From: Sphingobacterium alkalisoli
GTDB lineage: Bacteria > Bacteroidota > Bacteroidia > Sphingobacteriales > Sphingobacteriaceae
DNA length: 64,000 nucleotides
Assembly: GCF_005049105.1 (NCBI RefSeq)
Contig: NZ_SUKA01000008.1
Location: 124,001 to 188,000, forward strand
Reading direction: 5' to 3'
How positions within the stretch are numbered: the first letter of the stretch is position 1; the number at the start of each line of letters is the position of its first letter. Position numbers and translations under genes: made by a program. The notes beneath the pieces are model-generated. The model had not been told where the DNA came from, ran no database searches, and saw nothing but the letters and a program-made list of their open reading frames with translations. Positions 50,884-59,667 of the stretch are shown here, piece by piece.

Positions 50884-51894
50884 ATGGACGATCAGGAAAT
50901 ATACTTACTCATTACCCGTTACCTTGCACAGCAGACCACATGGGATGAAAATGAAAAACTCGCCGACTGGATTGCCCTTTCAAAGGAAAACGAAAGCGAG
51001 TTCCAGCAAGTAAAGACTATATGGCTGGCCGGAACAGAAGACAGCGATGAACAATCCGCATTAAAGGCACTCCATAAAACCAAGAAAAAGTATGACATTT
51101 CGGAAGCAGAGACTTATCAGGAGGAAAAACTGAAACAGAACAGACTGTGGTATTATTGGGGAGCATCGGCTGCGGCAGTTCTTTTATGCGTACTGTACTT
51201 TTTTAAATATCAATCCGATGTCCAGCCGCAAGAAGTCGTTTATATCGAAAAAACCACCTTGCCGAGACAGAAGCTCAAACTGACACTGGTAGACAGTACT
51301 GTGGTTTACCTGGCGCCAGAAAGCAAATTACGTTATCCTGCAACATTTGCTGCTGGCAAGCGACAGGTATTTTTAGAGGGGGAAGCCTTTTTTGAAGTAA
51401 AACGGGATACCTCACGCCCGTTCCTTGTCACCACCGAATTACTGACAACCAAAGTACTGGGAACATCGTTCAATATCAACGCTTTTCCTGGCAGCCCAGA
51501 TATCCGCATATCTCTTTTTAGCGGAAAGGTGGAAGTATCCAAGGAAAACGAACCCAAACACGCTTATGCGCTTCACCCCGGGCAACAGCTATTATACGAT
51601 CGCGGCGAGGGACGGATATACCGGCAAGACTTCGATCAAACTGTTGTTAATGGTTGGATGACCAATAAACTGGTTTTTAGAAATACCAAACTGGAGGAGG
51701 CTATCCGGAAAATCGAAATCCTGTACGGAGTTAAAATCGTACTGAGTGATAAAAACATCGCCGGTCGCCAATTGTGGGCAAGCTTCGACAATGAGCCTTT
51801 GGACAAAGTACTCGATTACCTCAAAATGGCAGGCGGCGTAAATTTCAGAAAAGAAGAGGATGTGATATATATAATCAGTAACAAAGCAATGTAA
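50884..51894 (+). CDS. FecR-family anti-sigma factor
   Basis: 336 residues. Cytoplasmic N-terminus about 1-85 (sigma-binding), a single membrane helix at about 94-110 (YYWGASAAAVLLCVLYFF), a periplasmic FecR domain at about 115-220 (VDSTVVYLAPESKLRYPATF, FFEVKRDTSRPFLV), and a C-terminal DUF4974/secretin-like domain at about 255-333 (NTKLEEAIRKIEILYGVKIV). It receives the signal from the receptor's N-terminal STN domain and releases the sigma factor. Order sigma, anti-sigma, receptor is classical. Confidence 0.92.
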   Translation: MDDQEIYLLITRYLAQQTTWDENEKLADWIALSKENESEFQQVKTIWLAGTEDSDEQSALKALHKTKKKYDISEAETYQEEKLKQNRLWYYWGASAAAVLLCVLYFFKYQSDVQPQEVVYIEKTTLPRQKLKLTLVDSTVVYLAPESKLRYPATFAAGKRQVFLEGEAFFEVKRDTSRPFLVTTELLTTKVLGTSFNINAFPGSPDIRISLFSGKVEVSKENEPKHAYALHPGQQLLYDRGEGRIYRQDFDQTVVNGWMTNKLVFRNTKLEEAIRKIEILYGVKIVLSDKNIAGRQLWASFDNEPLDKVLDYLKMAGGVNFRKEEDVIYIISNKAM

Positions 51895-52026
51895 ATAGAC
51901 CAAAGTCACAAGCGGTAGGAAACTTGCCAGGCAGGTACCACCCCAAAAAAAACCGGCATCTGATCCATGCCGGCTTAACAACGTCATTCAAATCAGTAAA
52001 ACTTAAAAAACGTATTCGATAAAAAT

Positions 52027-55000
52027 ATGAAAAAATACAATGTGGTACAGCATTCCTGTCCAAAAAAAAACACAACAGCATATGAATTTTTATACTTTAT
52101 GAAGCTTACAGCGATCGGATTTTTCCTTAATACAATTTTCCTGACGGTACTTTCGGCAGCGGGGCATGCACAAAATATTAAAGATGTGCCTTATATCGCA
52201 ACGAGTGGACAGAAGACACTGGCTGTTCTTTTCGAAGATATAGAAAAGCAGACAGGTTACGCTTTTCTATTGATGGACCAACATGCAAATACCCTCCTCA
52301 ACAAATCCGTGTCCATCAACAAAGGCACCAATAATCTTGCAGCGGTGTTGAGCCAATTGGAACAAAACTCCCAACTTAAATTTACGGTCAAAGAAAAAAA
52401 AATCATTGTCAAACGTAAATCAGAGACAAGGGCTGCCCCTGTACCCCAACAGCCCGGCCGCATCTCCGGCAAGATACTCGATGACCGTGGCGAAACATTG
52501 CCCGGTGCCAGCGTTAAAACTTTACAGACCAACCAAACTGTACAGAGCAGTGTGGATGGAAGCTACAATTTCAGTATCGCCCCCGGTAACTACACCATCG
52601 AAGTAAGTTATATCTCTTTCCAGACCAAGCGCATCACGCAGGTAGAGGTAAAGGCAGGGCAATTGACCAGCCTTAATATTGTACTGAACCCTGCCACTAA
52701 CGAACTGAGCCAGGCTACCGTAACTGGAAGCTTCAAAAAAGAAAGTGTCGCCGGATTGTATGCCACACAGAAAAATGCCGCTTCTGTAACCGATGGTATC
52801 TCTGCCGAGCAGATTGCACGTACACCCGATAATGATATGGGGCAGGTATTGAAGCGTGTGACGGGGCTGACAACCGTGAACAACCGAAGTGTAATTATAA
52901 GGGGAATGTCCGATCGCTATAACCAGGCCATGTTGGATGGTGTAGTCATACCAAGTACTTCGCAGAATAGACGCGATTTCTCCTTTGATATTATTCCTAC
53001 CGAGATGGTAAGTTCGGTTGTGGTCAACAAAACGGCAACACCTGATGTATCGGCCGAGTTCTCCGGTGGACAGGTGTCGGTAAATACCATAGATATCCCT
53101 GAACAGAATTTTACCAGTATTCAATACGGTACAGGAGGTAATTCTCGTACCACAGGCAAAGACTTCTATCGTCTGGGCGAACGAAAGACCAGCGAGTACT
53201 TTGGCTTTTTCGATAAATCTGCCAAGATACCTGAAGGAATGAAGACCTGGGTATGGAACGGCAGATCATCACAACTGGATGCGCCTCCCGGTTACAATTT
53301 GACCGACCCCGAATTAAACGCCAGCCCGCTCAATCCAGCAGAATTCGGAAATGATGTTAAATTTAATGACCTCGATGCCATTTCCCAATCCAAAAAGCTG
53401 AACAATGATCCTTTGCGATTATACCGATATAAAGGTTCACCAAATCAAAATTTCCGCTTCTCGCTCGGACGTGTCTACGATCTGAAGAATGGAAACCGCT
53501 TTGGATTTACGGCATCTGCAAATTTCAGAAATGAGCAAAACATCGTGTCTTTCAACAATGTGAGAAAATCTCCTGCCGGTCACTATATAGACAGTTTAGG
53601 CCTTGGTGACAACGGTGCAGGCACATCTTATCGGTTTAACAGTAATGGGGGCTTGGTCGCAAATATGGGACTACAGGGGCAACATTTTAAGATCGTCTTG
53701 AAAAATATGTATGCGCGTACATACAGTGACAACTACAATGAGTCGATCCAGAAAGCTCGTGAAGAGTCTATTCCGACACCTACTAAAATTGTCTATCAAT
53801 TGCCTGAAGCCATGTCTTTGCAACAGCACCAGTTAATTGGCGAATACCAGCTAAAATGGAAGATAAAAGCCGAAGGGATGTTTGCTATCAATAAAATCAA
53901 GCAGCAGATATTAGATGAGCGTAAACTCTCCTATAGATTAACCACAATAATTGCGGGCGAGCCTTATTTTCAGACACCGGGTTTAATGACTCATTCCACA
54001 GCCTCAACTGGTGCTTCCTTCAAGGACTGGCGCATGTGGACAAATATCGATGAAACGGATTACAATTGGAGTGCGGCATTTTCGCGCAGATTTGGAGAAG
54101 GTAAACAGGTGTCTACGCTGATCAAATTGGGCTATCAGGCATGGTCAAAAAAGCGATCGTTGGATGTATTCAAATTTGCTCCCTGGACAAGATCATGGGT
54201 GGAGGGTACCAGTCAGAAAGCCCCCACGATAGAGGCAAGCTATGAGCAAGTCTTCTCAACCGAAAACATCGGGAATGGCGAGGGCCAGGCTTATTACTAT
54301 GCAGATGCACTGGGCGGGCGGTACTATAATGGAGATATGAGTTCGCATGCACTATATTTGATGGCCGATCAAAAACTTTGGGACAAACTCCGCTTAGTAT
54401 ATGGGGTACGTGCCGAGTATTTCGGTTTAAATTCGAAACAGGAGGAACTCTATAAGAGAAAACACGGCCCTGGTAAATCAGACCCTAACGCTATAGAAGC
54501 CGCAGAGAACAGGGTCAATGAAAATAACTGGCGATTCCTTCCCTCGATTAATGCGACCTATAGTTTGACACCTGAATTCAACATCCGCGGAAGTTATTCG
54601 AAAACTCTGATACGTCCTGACTTTAGAGAGGTTGGTCTTTTTGGGATGTATGATTTTGAAATAGATGGATCTGTACATGGTGAACATGTAGAATCCACCT
54701 TGATTGACAACTTGGATGTACGGTTAGAATGGTATCCTTCACCGGGTGAGATCATTTCCTTAACAGGATACCACAAAAAGTTGGATAAACCCATCGAATT
54801 GGTTCAATCCGAACCAGCCACCAATGCATACACATTTGCCAATATGGAAAATGCCAAAAATCTTGGACTGGAACTGGAGATCCGGAAAAACTTCAGCTTT
54901 ATATCCGATCAGGATTGGGCTGAAGACCTGTTTATATCCGCAAACGGAACACTGCTCAAATCCAAGGTCAATGTATTGACACACTGGACGTGGGTCAATA

Positions 55001-55458
55001 ATCCGGAAACACAGGTAGCCGAACGTGTCCAGCTGCGTTATCCCAACCAAGACAGACCTTTGATGGGCCAATCTCCCTGGTTATTGAATTTGGCATTAGG
55101 CTATTGGGGAGACTGTTTTGGCGCTACTGCAAGCTACAATCATCGTGGATATCGTACAAACCTCGCCAATGTTAACATGGCAAGAGTGGAGTATGAATTG
55201 GCACCAAAACAGCTGGATGCCCAATTTTATGCCCGCTTCTTAAAGAAAAAAATGGAGGTTAAACTCAATCTGACCAATCTACTGGACGATTGGACGCGTT
55301 ACTATGTTAACATACACGATTACGAACAAGATGAAAACAACCTTTATGTATTAAAAGAAGGCAAATCTATCCAGTATAATAAGGAAGAAGGCGACAACAT
55401 TACCTACCGTAAAAAAGATGGTCGACGTTTCAGTCTGAGTGTCAGTTATAATTTTTAA
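52027..55458 (+). CDS. TonB-dependent receptor with signalling (STN) and carboxypeptidase-like domains
   Basis: A 1143-residue outer-membrane transporter. A long N-terminal extension precedes the hydrophobic signal (about 25-48). STN/secretin-like domain at about 55-120 (TLAVLFEDIEKQTGYAFLLM), carboxypeptidase D regulatory-like domain at about 143-222, plug at about 240-345 (ARTPDNDMGQVLKRVTGLTT, TPDVSAEFSGGQVSVNT), then the 22-strand barrel ending RFSLSVSYNF. The STN domain contacts the FecR-type protein encoded upstream. No SusD gene follows; the partner is a distinct lipoprotein. Substrate unknown: could be a siderophore, metal complex or glycan. Confidence 0.93.
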   Translation: MKKYNVVQHSCPKKNTTAYEFLYFMKLTAIGFFLNTIFLTVLSAAGHAQNIKDVPYIATSGQKTLAVLFEDIEKQTGYAFLLMDQHANTLLNKSVSINKGTNNLAAVLSQLEQNSQLKFTVKEKKIIVKRKSETRAAPVPQQPGRISGKILDDRGETLPGASVKTLQTNQTVQSSVDGSYNFSIAPGNYTIEVSYISFQTKRITQVEVKAGQLTSLNIVLNPATNELSQATVTGSFKKESVAGLYATQKNAASVTDGISAEQIARTPDNDMGQVLKRVTGLTTVNNRSVIIRGMSDRYNQAMLDGVVIPSTSQNRRDFSFDIIPTEMVSSVVVNKTATPDVSAEFSGGQVSVNTIDIPEQNFTSIQYGTGGNSRTTGKDFYRLGERKTSEYFGFFDKSAKIPEGMKTWVWNGRSSQLDAPPGYNLTDPELNASPLNPAEFGNDVKFNDLDAISQSKKLNNDPLRLYRYKGSPNQNFRFSLGRVYDLKNGNRFGFTASANFRNEQNIVSFNNVRKSPAGHYIDSLGLGDNGAGTSYRFNSNGGLVANMGLQGQHFKIVLKNMYARTYSDNYNESIQKAREESIPTPTKIVYQLPEAMSLQQHQLIGEYQLKWKIKAEGMFAINKIKQQILDERKLSYRLTTIIAGEPYFQTPGLMTHSTASTGASFKDWRMWTNIDETDYNWSAAFSRRFGEGKQVSTLIKLGYQAWSKKRSLDVFKFAPWTRSWVEGTSQKAPTIEASYEQVFSTENIGNGEGQAYYYADALGGRYYNGDMSSHALYLMADQKLWDKLRLVYGVRAEYFGLNSKQEELYKRKHGPGKSDPNAIEAAENRVNENNWRFLPSINATYSLTPEFNIRGSYSKTLIRPDFREVGLFGMYDFEIDGSVHGEHVESTLIDNLDVRLEWYPSPGEIISLTGYHKKLDKPIELVQSEPATNAYTFANMENAKNLGLELEIRKNFSFISDQDWAEDLFISANGTLLKSKVNVLTHWTWVNNPETQVAERVQLRYPNQDRPLMGQSPWLLNLALGYWGDCFGATASYNHRGYRTNLANVNMARVEYELAPKQLDAQFYARFLKKKMEVKLNLTNLLDDWTRYYVNIHDYEQDENNLYVLKEGKSIQYNKEEGDNITYRKKDGRRFSLSVSYNF

Positions 55459-55496
55459 TAAATCAATAATGAGTTTGAAGATCAAAAAATAAACAG

Positions 55497-56342
55497 ATGA
55501 AAGCATATATAAGAAACAGTATCGTTATTGCCCTATTGTCGATAGGTTTATATTCCTGTCAGAAAGCAGAGTATGTAAATTCATTCCTGGAATTTGTCGA
55601 TGTATATTTTGATGCTGATAAAACCGCACTGCGAAACAATGGAGCAGGTGCTCTTATTGCAGCCAGATACAACGGAAGTCCGATCGAATGGGATATACTT
55701 TCGAAAAACATCAGAGTGGTTGCAGGTGAAGGAAAATTTGAATTCTATGACACCCGCAATGGAAAAGTGGTTGCGGAAAAAGTGATCGATGTGAAGCTCG
55801 GTTCTAAAGAAACCTACATGCTATTCCAGCCTACGATGGATGCCCCGGTCTCTTTTATCGATCCGAGCGAACAGGATACCGAGAGTCCGGCTCCGGCTGG
55901 ACATATCAAAGTGAAAGTAGCCAATTATGCCCAAGACCTTATTCCATTTGAAAATCTGGACCTCAAAGTTTTCATAAGTTATTTTGATGCCGATTTTAAT
56001 ACAGTGGTCGAGGAGGTTGGGACGATCAAAAATGTAAAAAACAGCGTTGACCAAGCCGAATATCACATCCTCCCCGATGGTCTGCCAAACCCTTTACCTG
56101 AATATGCTCACAACTACGTATTCGAATTTGTAAACGGTAGCACTGGGCAGCCCTTGCTCAACTATGGAGGAACAAACTATTCCAATATGGCATTTAGTCC
56201 TGCAGGCACTGATCCCATACCTGCCAAAAATATATTTACGTTATACATGATTTCTAGAGAAACCTGGGGAGAAACTCCTTTCTTTATAAAAAAGGGTGAT
56301 ACGTTCTATGAAATAGCCACCAGCGTACTTTTTGAAAAATAG
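55497..56342 (+). CDS. Lipoprotein partner of the TonB-dependent receptor, unknown family
   Basis: 281 residues with a lipoprotein signal (VIALLSIGLYSC, Cys21). The mature part is beta-rich (ALIAARYNGSPIEWDILSKN, GHIKVKVANYAQDLIPFENL) with no SusD tetratricopeptide pattern. DUF4397-like resemblance of the central segment is possible but weak. It lies 38 bp after the receptor, so is co-transcribed. It probably sits on the cell surface and helps capture the receptor's ligand; this is inferred from position. Confidence 0.75.
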   Translation: MKAYIRNSIVIALLSIGLYSCQKAEYVNSFLEFVDVYFDADKTALRNNGAGALIAARYNGSPIEWDILSKNIRVVAGEGKFEFYDTRNGKVVAEKVIDVKLGSKETYMLFQPTMDAPVSFIDPSEQDTESPAPAGHIKVKVANYAQDLIPFENLDLKVFISYFDADFNTVVEEVGTIKNVKNSVDQAEYHILPDGLPNPLPEYAHNYVFEFVNGSTGQPLLNYGGTNYSNMAFSPAGTDPIPAKNIFTLYMISRETWGETPFFIKKGDTFYEIATSVLFEK

Positions 56343-56361
56343 AGCTATAACAATAAATGAA

Positions 56362-56490
56362 AGCCATCAGCAAGCGAGCGCACCAGGCAATCTTCGCCAC
56401 GTTCAGACAAGCTCGAAACGTTGACGTTGAGTTCTTACGAGATTTCCGAAGTTTCTAACACTCGGAAATCTCCTTGTCCGCTGATGGCTT
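56362..56490. repeat. Nested inverted repeats after the receptor operon
   Basis: Outer arms AAGCCATCAGC (56362-56372) and GCTGATGGCTT (56480-56490) are perfect inverted repeats. An inner palindrome, GAGATTTCCGA and TCGGAAATCTC, lies between about 56440 and 56472. The outer pair, followed by TTTTCTT, would form a terminator if the intervening ~107 bp were absent, so this may be a terminator split by an insertion, or a small mobile repeat. Confidence 0.55.
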
Positions 56491-56496
56491 TTCTTG

Positions 56497-56684
56497 CTTC
56501 CATCGAGATACTAGTACAAAAGTACGAGCGCTACGAATACCTGCATTCGCAACCGGCATACTATATTGCGGAGTATGAGCTACTGCACAAAGAGGTAAGG
56601 ATAAATGTGGTCGCAGCGACAGTTCCTATCATGTCATACCACTGTAAACATCTATATATCAATTATATTGATCTCTTAACTTAA
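56497..56684 (+). pseudogene. Possible gene remnant
   Basis: An open stretch of about 60 codons with protein-like composition (KYERYEYLHSQPAYYIAEYE) but without a credible start, because the only upstream ATG lies inside the inverted-repeat region. Unknown family. It marks the border between the receptor operon and the redox gene block. Confidence 0.25.
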
Positions 56685-56771
56685 GAACTACTAAGATATA
56701 GTTTGTAATTCGATGTTGCAAATTTACCCCCCAAAAAAATAATTACGCAATTCTTGCTCCTTTTCTTTCTG

Positions 56772-57410
56772 TCATAATTGCTCCATCAATTCTTTGATAT
56801 TTATCCTGTTCATATAATTGGTATCAACAAATTTGTATGTAATGCTACCATTGGTATCTATTACGAAAACGGCAGGAACAGGCAATTCGTTATTATCATT
56901 TCCGTTGTATTCTGACAGCTCAATATCTAAACTACCATAAGTAGGAATAACATAATCCTGAAGTCCGAATGAAATACCAACCTGTTTAGCCAAAGCATTG
57001 TTTTTGTCCGTCAATAGTTCAAAACCTAAATTGTGATTACCCTTTAATTCTTCACTGTAATCGGGCGTTTGCGGTGAGATTTCCACAAGTGTTGCTTTTC
57101 TGTCGATAATCTGTTTTAGGTTCTCCTGCAATGCTTTCAATTCAAGATTGCAATAAGGACACCAACTGCCACGAAAAAAAGCCACAATCACTTTTCCGTT
57201 TTGTAGAAGCTCTTGTAACTTTAGAATTTCATTGTTTGTATTTGGCAGGCTGAAATCAGGGAACGTATCGCCTGTGGCAACGCTGTTTTCTTCGATGTTC
57301 TTGGTTTTCAAATCCTGAATAGATTTCCCGAATACCTCTAAAACTTCTGTCGGAAGTTGTTTTGCTAAATTTTCATTTAGTTCTTCTATTTGTTGCTTTA
57401 ACTTTTTCAT
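56772..57410 (-). CDS. AhpC/TSA-type peroxiredoxin-like protein
   Basis: 212 residues from the ATG at 57410; an earlier in-frame start at 57458 would add 16 poorly supported residues. Helical N-terminus (about 1-55), then a thioredoxin fold with FFRGSWCPYCNLELKALQ (about 92-109), a WCPYC motif, and later PAVFVIDTNGSITYKFVD. Two cysteines in CxxC spacing suggest a thiol peroxidase or reductase. It is cytoplasmic and divergent from an HxlR regulator 92 bp away, which probably controls it. Confidence 0.88.
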   Translation of the reverse strand: MKKLKQQIEELNENLAKQLPTEVLEVFGKSIQDLKTKNIEENSVATGDTFPDFSLPNTNNEILKLQELLQNGKVIVAFFRGSWCPYCNLELKALQENLKQIIDRKATLVEISPQTPDYSEELKGNHNLGFELLTDKNNALAKQVGISFGLQDYVIPTYGSLDIELSEYNGNDNNELPVPAVFVIDTNGSITYKFVDTNYMNRINIKELMEQL

Positions 57411-57475
57411 ATCTTGTTTACTATTTTTGCAAAGTTTTGAAAGTAAATCCAGAACCACAATACCGCATATAATTA

Positions 57476-57486
57476 TCCCTATGGGA
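57476..57486. promoter_or_regulatory. Palindrome between peroxiredoxin-like and HxlR genes
   Basis: TCCCTATGGGA, 4-bp arms around TAT, in the 92-bp divergent region. Possible HxlR operator; short and therefore uncertain. Confidence 0.35.
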
Positions 57487-57502
57487 CAAAAAAGTCAATT
57501 TT

Positions 57503-57844
57503 ATGAAAACAAAGGAACGAGCGATAGAAGAAAAAATTTGCCCGCTGGAAATAGCTGTTAATGCCATTAGCGGTAAATGGAAAATCCCGATTGTATGGCG
57601 TATAAACGAAGGCGAAAAACGTCCGAGCGAAATGCTAAGAGGTATCGCAAAAGTGGATAGACGTGTTTTAAACCAACATCTGAAAGAATTGGAGCAGGAC
57701 GGAATTTTAAGCAAAAAAAACTTCAATGAATTACCGCCTCGTGTCGAATATTCTCTTACCCCACTTGGCAAACAATTAGTAGAGGTACTTTGGAAATTGA
57801 ACGATTGGGGAAAAATACTATTAAACGAAAACACAAGAGATTAA
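57503..57844 (+). CDS. HxlR-family regulator A
   Basis: 113 residues. HxlR winged helix: CPLEIAVNAISGKWKIPIVW (about 13-32), then RPSEMLRGIAKVDRRVLNQH and LKELEQDGILSKKNFNELPP (wing). A Cys near residue 13 is the usual thiol sensor candidate of HxlR proteins such as HypR/YodB. Divergent from the thioredoxin-fold peroxiredoxin-like gene, suggesting a redox or electrophile switch. Confidence 0.92.
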   Translation: MKTKERAIEEKICPLEIAVNAISGKWKIPIVWRINEGEKRPSEMLRGIAKVDRRVLNQHLKELEQDGILSKKNFNELPPRVEYSLTPLGKQLVEVLWKLNDWGKILLNENTRD

Positions 57845-58000
57845 CTTCTTTTCTTTCCACATAAGCGACCAAAAAAAGAAGGAGAACACCGTTATATTGA
57901 TATTGGATTTTAGATATTTCATAAATTTGCTGTATCATTAACAAATAAATAGCTCTAAGAATACAAAATACGCATTACGTATATTTACGAGTTGTAGCTA

Positions 58001-58020
58001 ATGCAAAGAAAGCTTTGCAT
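58001..58020. promoter_or_regulatory. Inverted repeat overlapping the 5' end of the Crp-type gene
   Basis: ATGCAAAG-AAAG-CTTTGCAT, perfect 8-bp arms. Its first three bases form an in-frame ATG, but the better start is 58031, which leaves this palindrome in the leader as a possible operator. Confidence 0.5.
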
Positions 58021-58030
58021 ATTTGAAAGT

Positions 58031-58615
58031 ATGGATAGATTAATAGAAAATATAAAAGTATATACACTGCTTAGTGAACCTGAAATTCAGTTGCTTCAAG
58101 ATGCTGTAGATAAAAAAATCTATCAAAAGAATGAGATATTTTTTACCGAAGGAAAAATATCGGACGAAATCTATTTTGTTACAAAAGGGTGTGTAAGACT
58201 TTTTTATAATGTGGACGGTAACAATAAAACAGCGTTCTTTTATACTGAAGGACAATTTATATGTGCTGGGGAGAGCTATACTTTTAATATTCCCGCAATT
58301 GAAAATTATCAAGCAATTGAACAAACAGAGATATTTGTTTTTAGGAAATCACAAATCGAAACTTTATTAAAAGAAGTTCCCAAATTTGAAGTGATTGCCA
58401 GAATAGCCACAGAGAATGAACTAATTACTTGCCAAAAGGTCATTGCATCATTTGTGACAAAATCAGCAGAAGAACGCTACATTGATTTATTAAATACGAA
58501 GGGAGAACTATTCCAGCGTGTTCCACAACAATATATTGCATCGTTTTTAGGTGTATCTCCTGAAACTTTGAGTAGAATAAAAACTAGGGTATTCAACAAA
58601 GAAAAAAGTTCTTGA
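58031..58615 (+). CDS. Crp/Fnr-family regulator
   Basis: 194 residues from the ATG at 58031 (MDRLIENIKVYTLLSEPEIQ). The upstream in-frame ATG at 58001 would add residues encoded by a palindrome and is less likely. cNMP-binding-like roll at about 20-115 (FFTEGKISDEIYFVTKGCVR), C-terminal HTH at about 165-190 (QQYIASFLGVSPETLSRIKT). It precedes a co-directional SDR-type gene by 51 bp and probably regulates it. The effector is unknown. Confidence 0.88.
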   Translation: MDRLIENIKVYTLLSEPEIQLLQDAVDKKIYQKNEIFFTEGKISDEIYFVTKGCVRLFYNVDGNNKTAFFYTEGQFICAGESYTFNIPAIENYQAIEQTEIFVFRKSQIETLLKEVPKFEVIARIATENELITCQKVIASFVTKSAEERYIDLLNTKGELFQRVPQQYIASFLGVSPETLSRIKTRVFNKEKSS

Positions 58616-58666
58616 CGATAGTCAAGAGAATGAAGATATGTAACCTCTAACTTTGTAATAAAAAAG

Positions 58667-59530
58667 ATGAGTACAAAGAAAGTTTTAGTCGCAGGAGCAA
58701 CTGGATATTTAGGACAATTTTTGGTAAGGGAACTTAAAAGTAGAGGTTTTTGGGTAAGAGTTTTGATTAGAAAAGAAGCCCAAAAAGACAAATTTAAAAA
58801 TGTTGACGATTTTTTCATAGGTCAAATAACAGAACCCAATACTATAAAGGGAATAACAAATAATATTGATTGGATTTTTTCCTCAATTGGTATCACTCGT
58901 CAAAAGGATGGAATGACTTATATGGATGTTGACTATCAAGGAAATTCAAATTTATTGAAAGAGGCATTAAAAGATAAGGTTGAAGCATTCGAATATATTT
59001 CAGCAATAAATGGAGACAAGCTGAAACAGCTAAAAATATTTGAAGCCAAAGAAAAATTTGTTGATGAATTAAAAAGTTCAAGAATCAATTATTGTGTTTT
59101 ACGTCCAAATGGATTCTTTTCTGACATGAAAGATTTTCTGAATATGGCAAAAGCTGGTCGGGTTTATTTATTTGGAGACGGAAAATTCAAATTAAATCCA
59201 ATTCACGGTGAAGATTTGGCAAAAGTATGCGTTGATAAGATGATTGCTGGCGCTAAGGAAGAAACAGTAGGTGGAGCTGATATATTAACTCAGAATGAAT
59301 TAGCAGAACTAGCATTGAACGCGTGGCATAAACCAATTAAAATAAGTCACCTGCCAGATTGGACAAGGCGATTTACAATTTGGTTTATGAGAACATTTAC
59401 ATCATCAAAAACTTATGGACCGATTGAGTTCTTTTTAACAGCGATGGCATTTGATAATATTGCAAACCAATACGGAACTAATCGACTTAAAGATTTTTTT
59501 AAATTTGAAGTGAAAAGAATGAAGGAATAA
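58667..59530 (+). CDS. Atypical SDR / NmrA-like NAD(P)-binding protein
   Basis: 287 residues. N-terminal Rossmann motif VLVAGATGYLGQFLVRELK (about 6-24, TGxxGxxG), and a second strand with RVLIRKEAQK suggests NADP(H). The atypical SDR active site is poorly defined (YISAINGDK around residue 105). Such proteins reduce quinones, nitro compounds or act as redox sensors. It is cytoplasmic and downstream of a Crp-type regulator. Substrate unknown. Confidence 0.85.
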   Translation: MSTKKVLVAGATGYLGQFLVRELKSRGFWVRVLIRKEAQKDKFKNVDDFFIGQITEPNTIKGITNNIDWIFSSIGITRQKDGMTYMDVDYQGNSNLLKEALKDKVEAFEYISAINGDKLKQLKIFEAKEKFVDELKSSRINYCVLRPNGFFSDMKDFLNMAKAGRVYLFGDGKFKLNPIHGEDLAKVCVDKMIAGAKEETVGGADILTQNELAELALNAWHKPIKISHLPDWTRRFTIWFMRTFTSSKTYGPIEFFLTAMAFDNIANQYGTNRLKDFFKFEVKRMKE

Positions 59531-59550
59531 CAAGCACTAGCTACAACATT

Positions 59551-59624
59551 TTGTATAAGTAATGGCAGGCAAAATACTAAATATCAAGGTTTGTAGCCCG
59601 CTCAAACTGCCACTACTCATACAA
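59551..59624. repeat. Imperfect inverted repeat, attC-like or dispersed hairpin
   Basis: TTGTATAAGTAATGGCAG (59551-59568) and CTGCCACTACTCATACAA (59607-59624) pair over 18 positions with two mismatches, around a 38-base loop. It lies after the SDR-type gene and before a convergent gene. It resembles hairpins that flank accessory genes in Flavobacteriia and could be an integron-type recombination site; no R and L boxes were confirmed. Confidence 0.5.
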
Positions 59625-59667
59625 TTTACCGATGCTCCTTTACCGACATCCTACATTGACAGCCAAA

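Noticed and set aside
52522..53124. Minus-strand open frame of 200 codons inside the TonB-dependent receptor gene
   Set aside because: It lies opposite a clearly coding STN/plug region and shows no independent signature.
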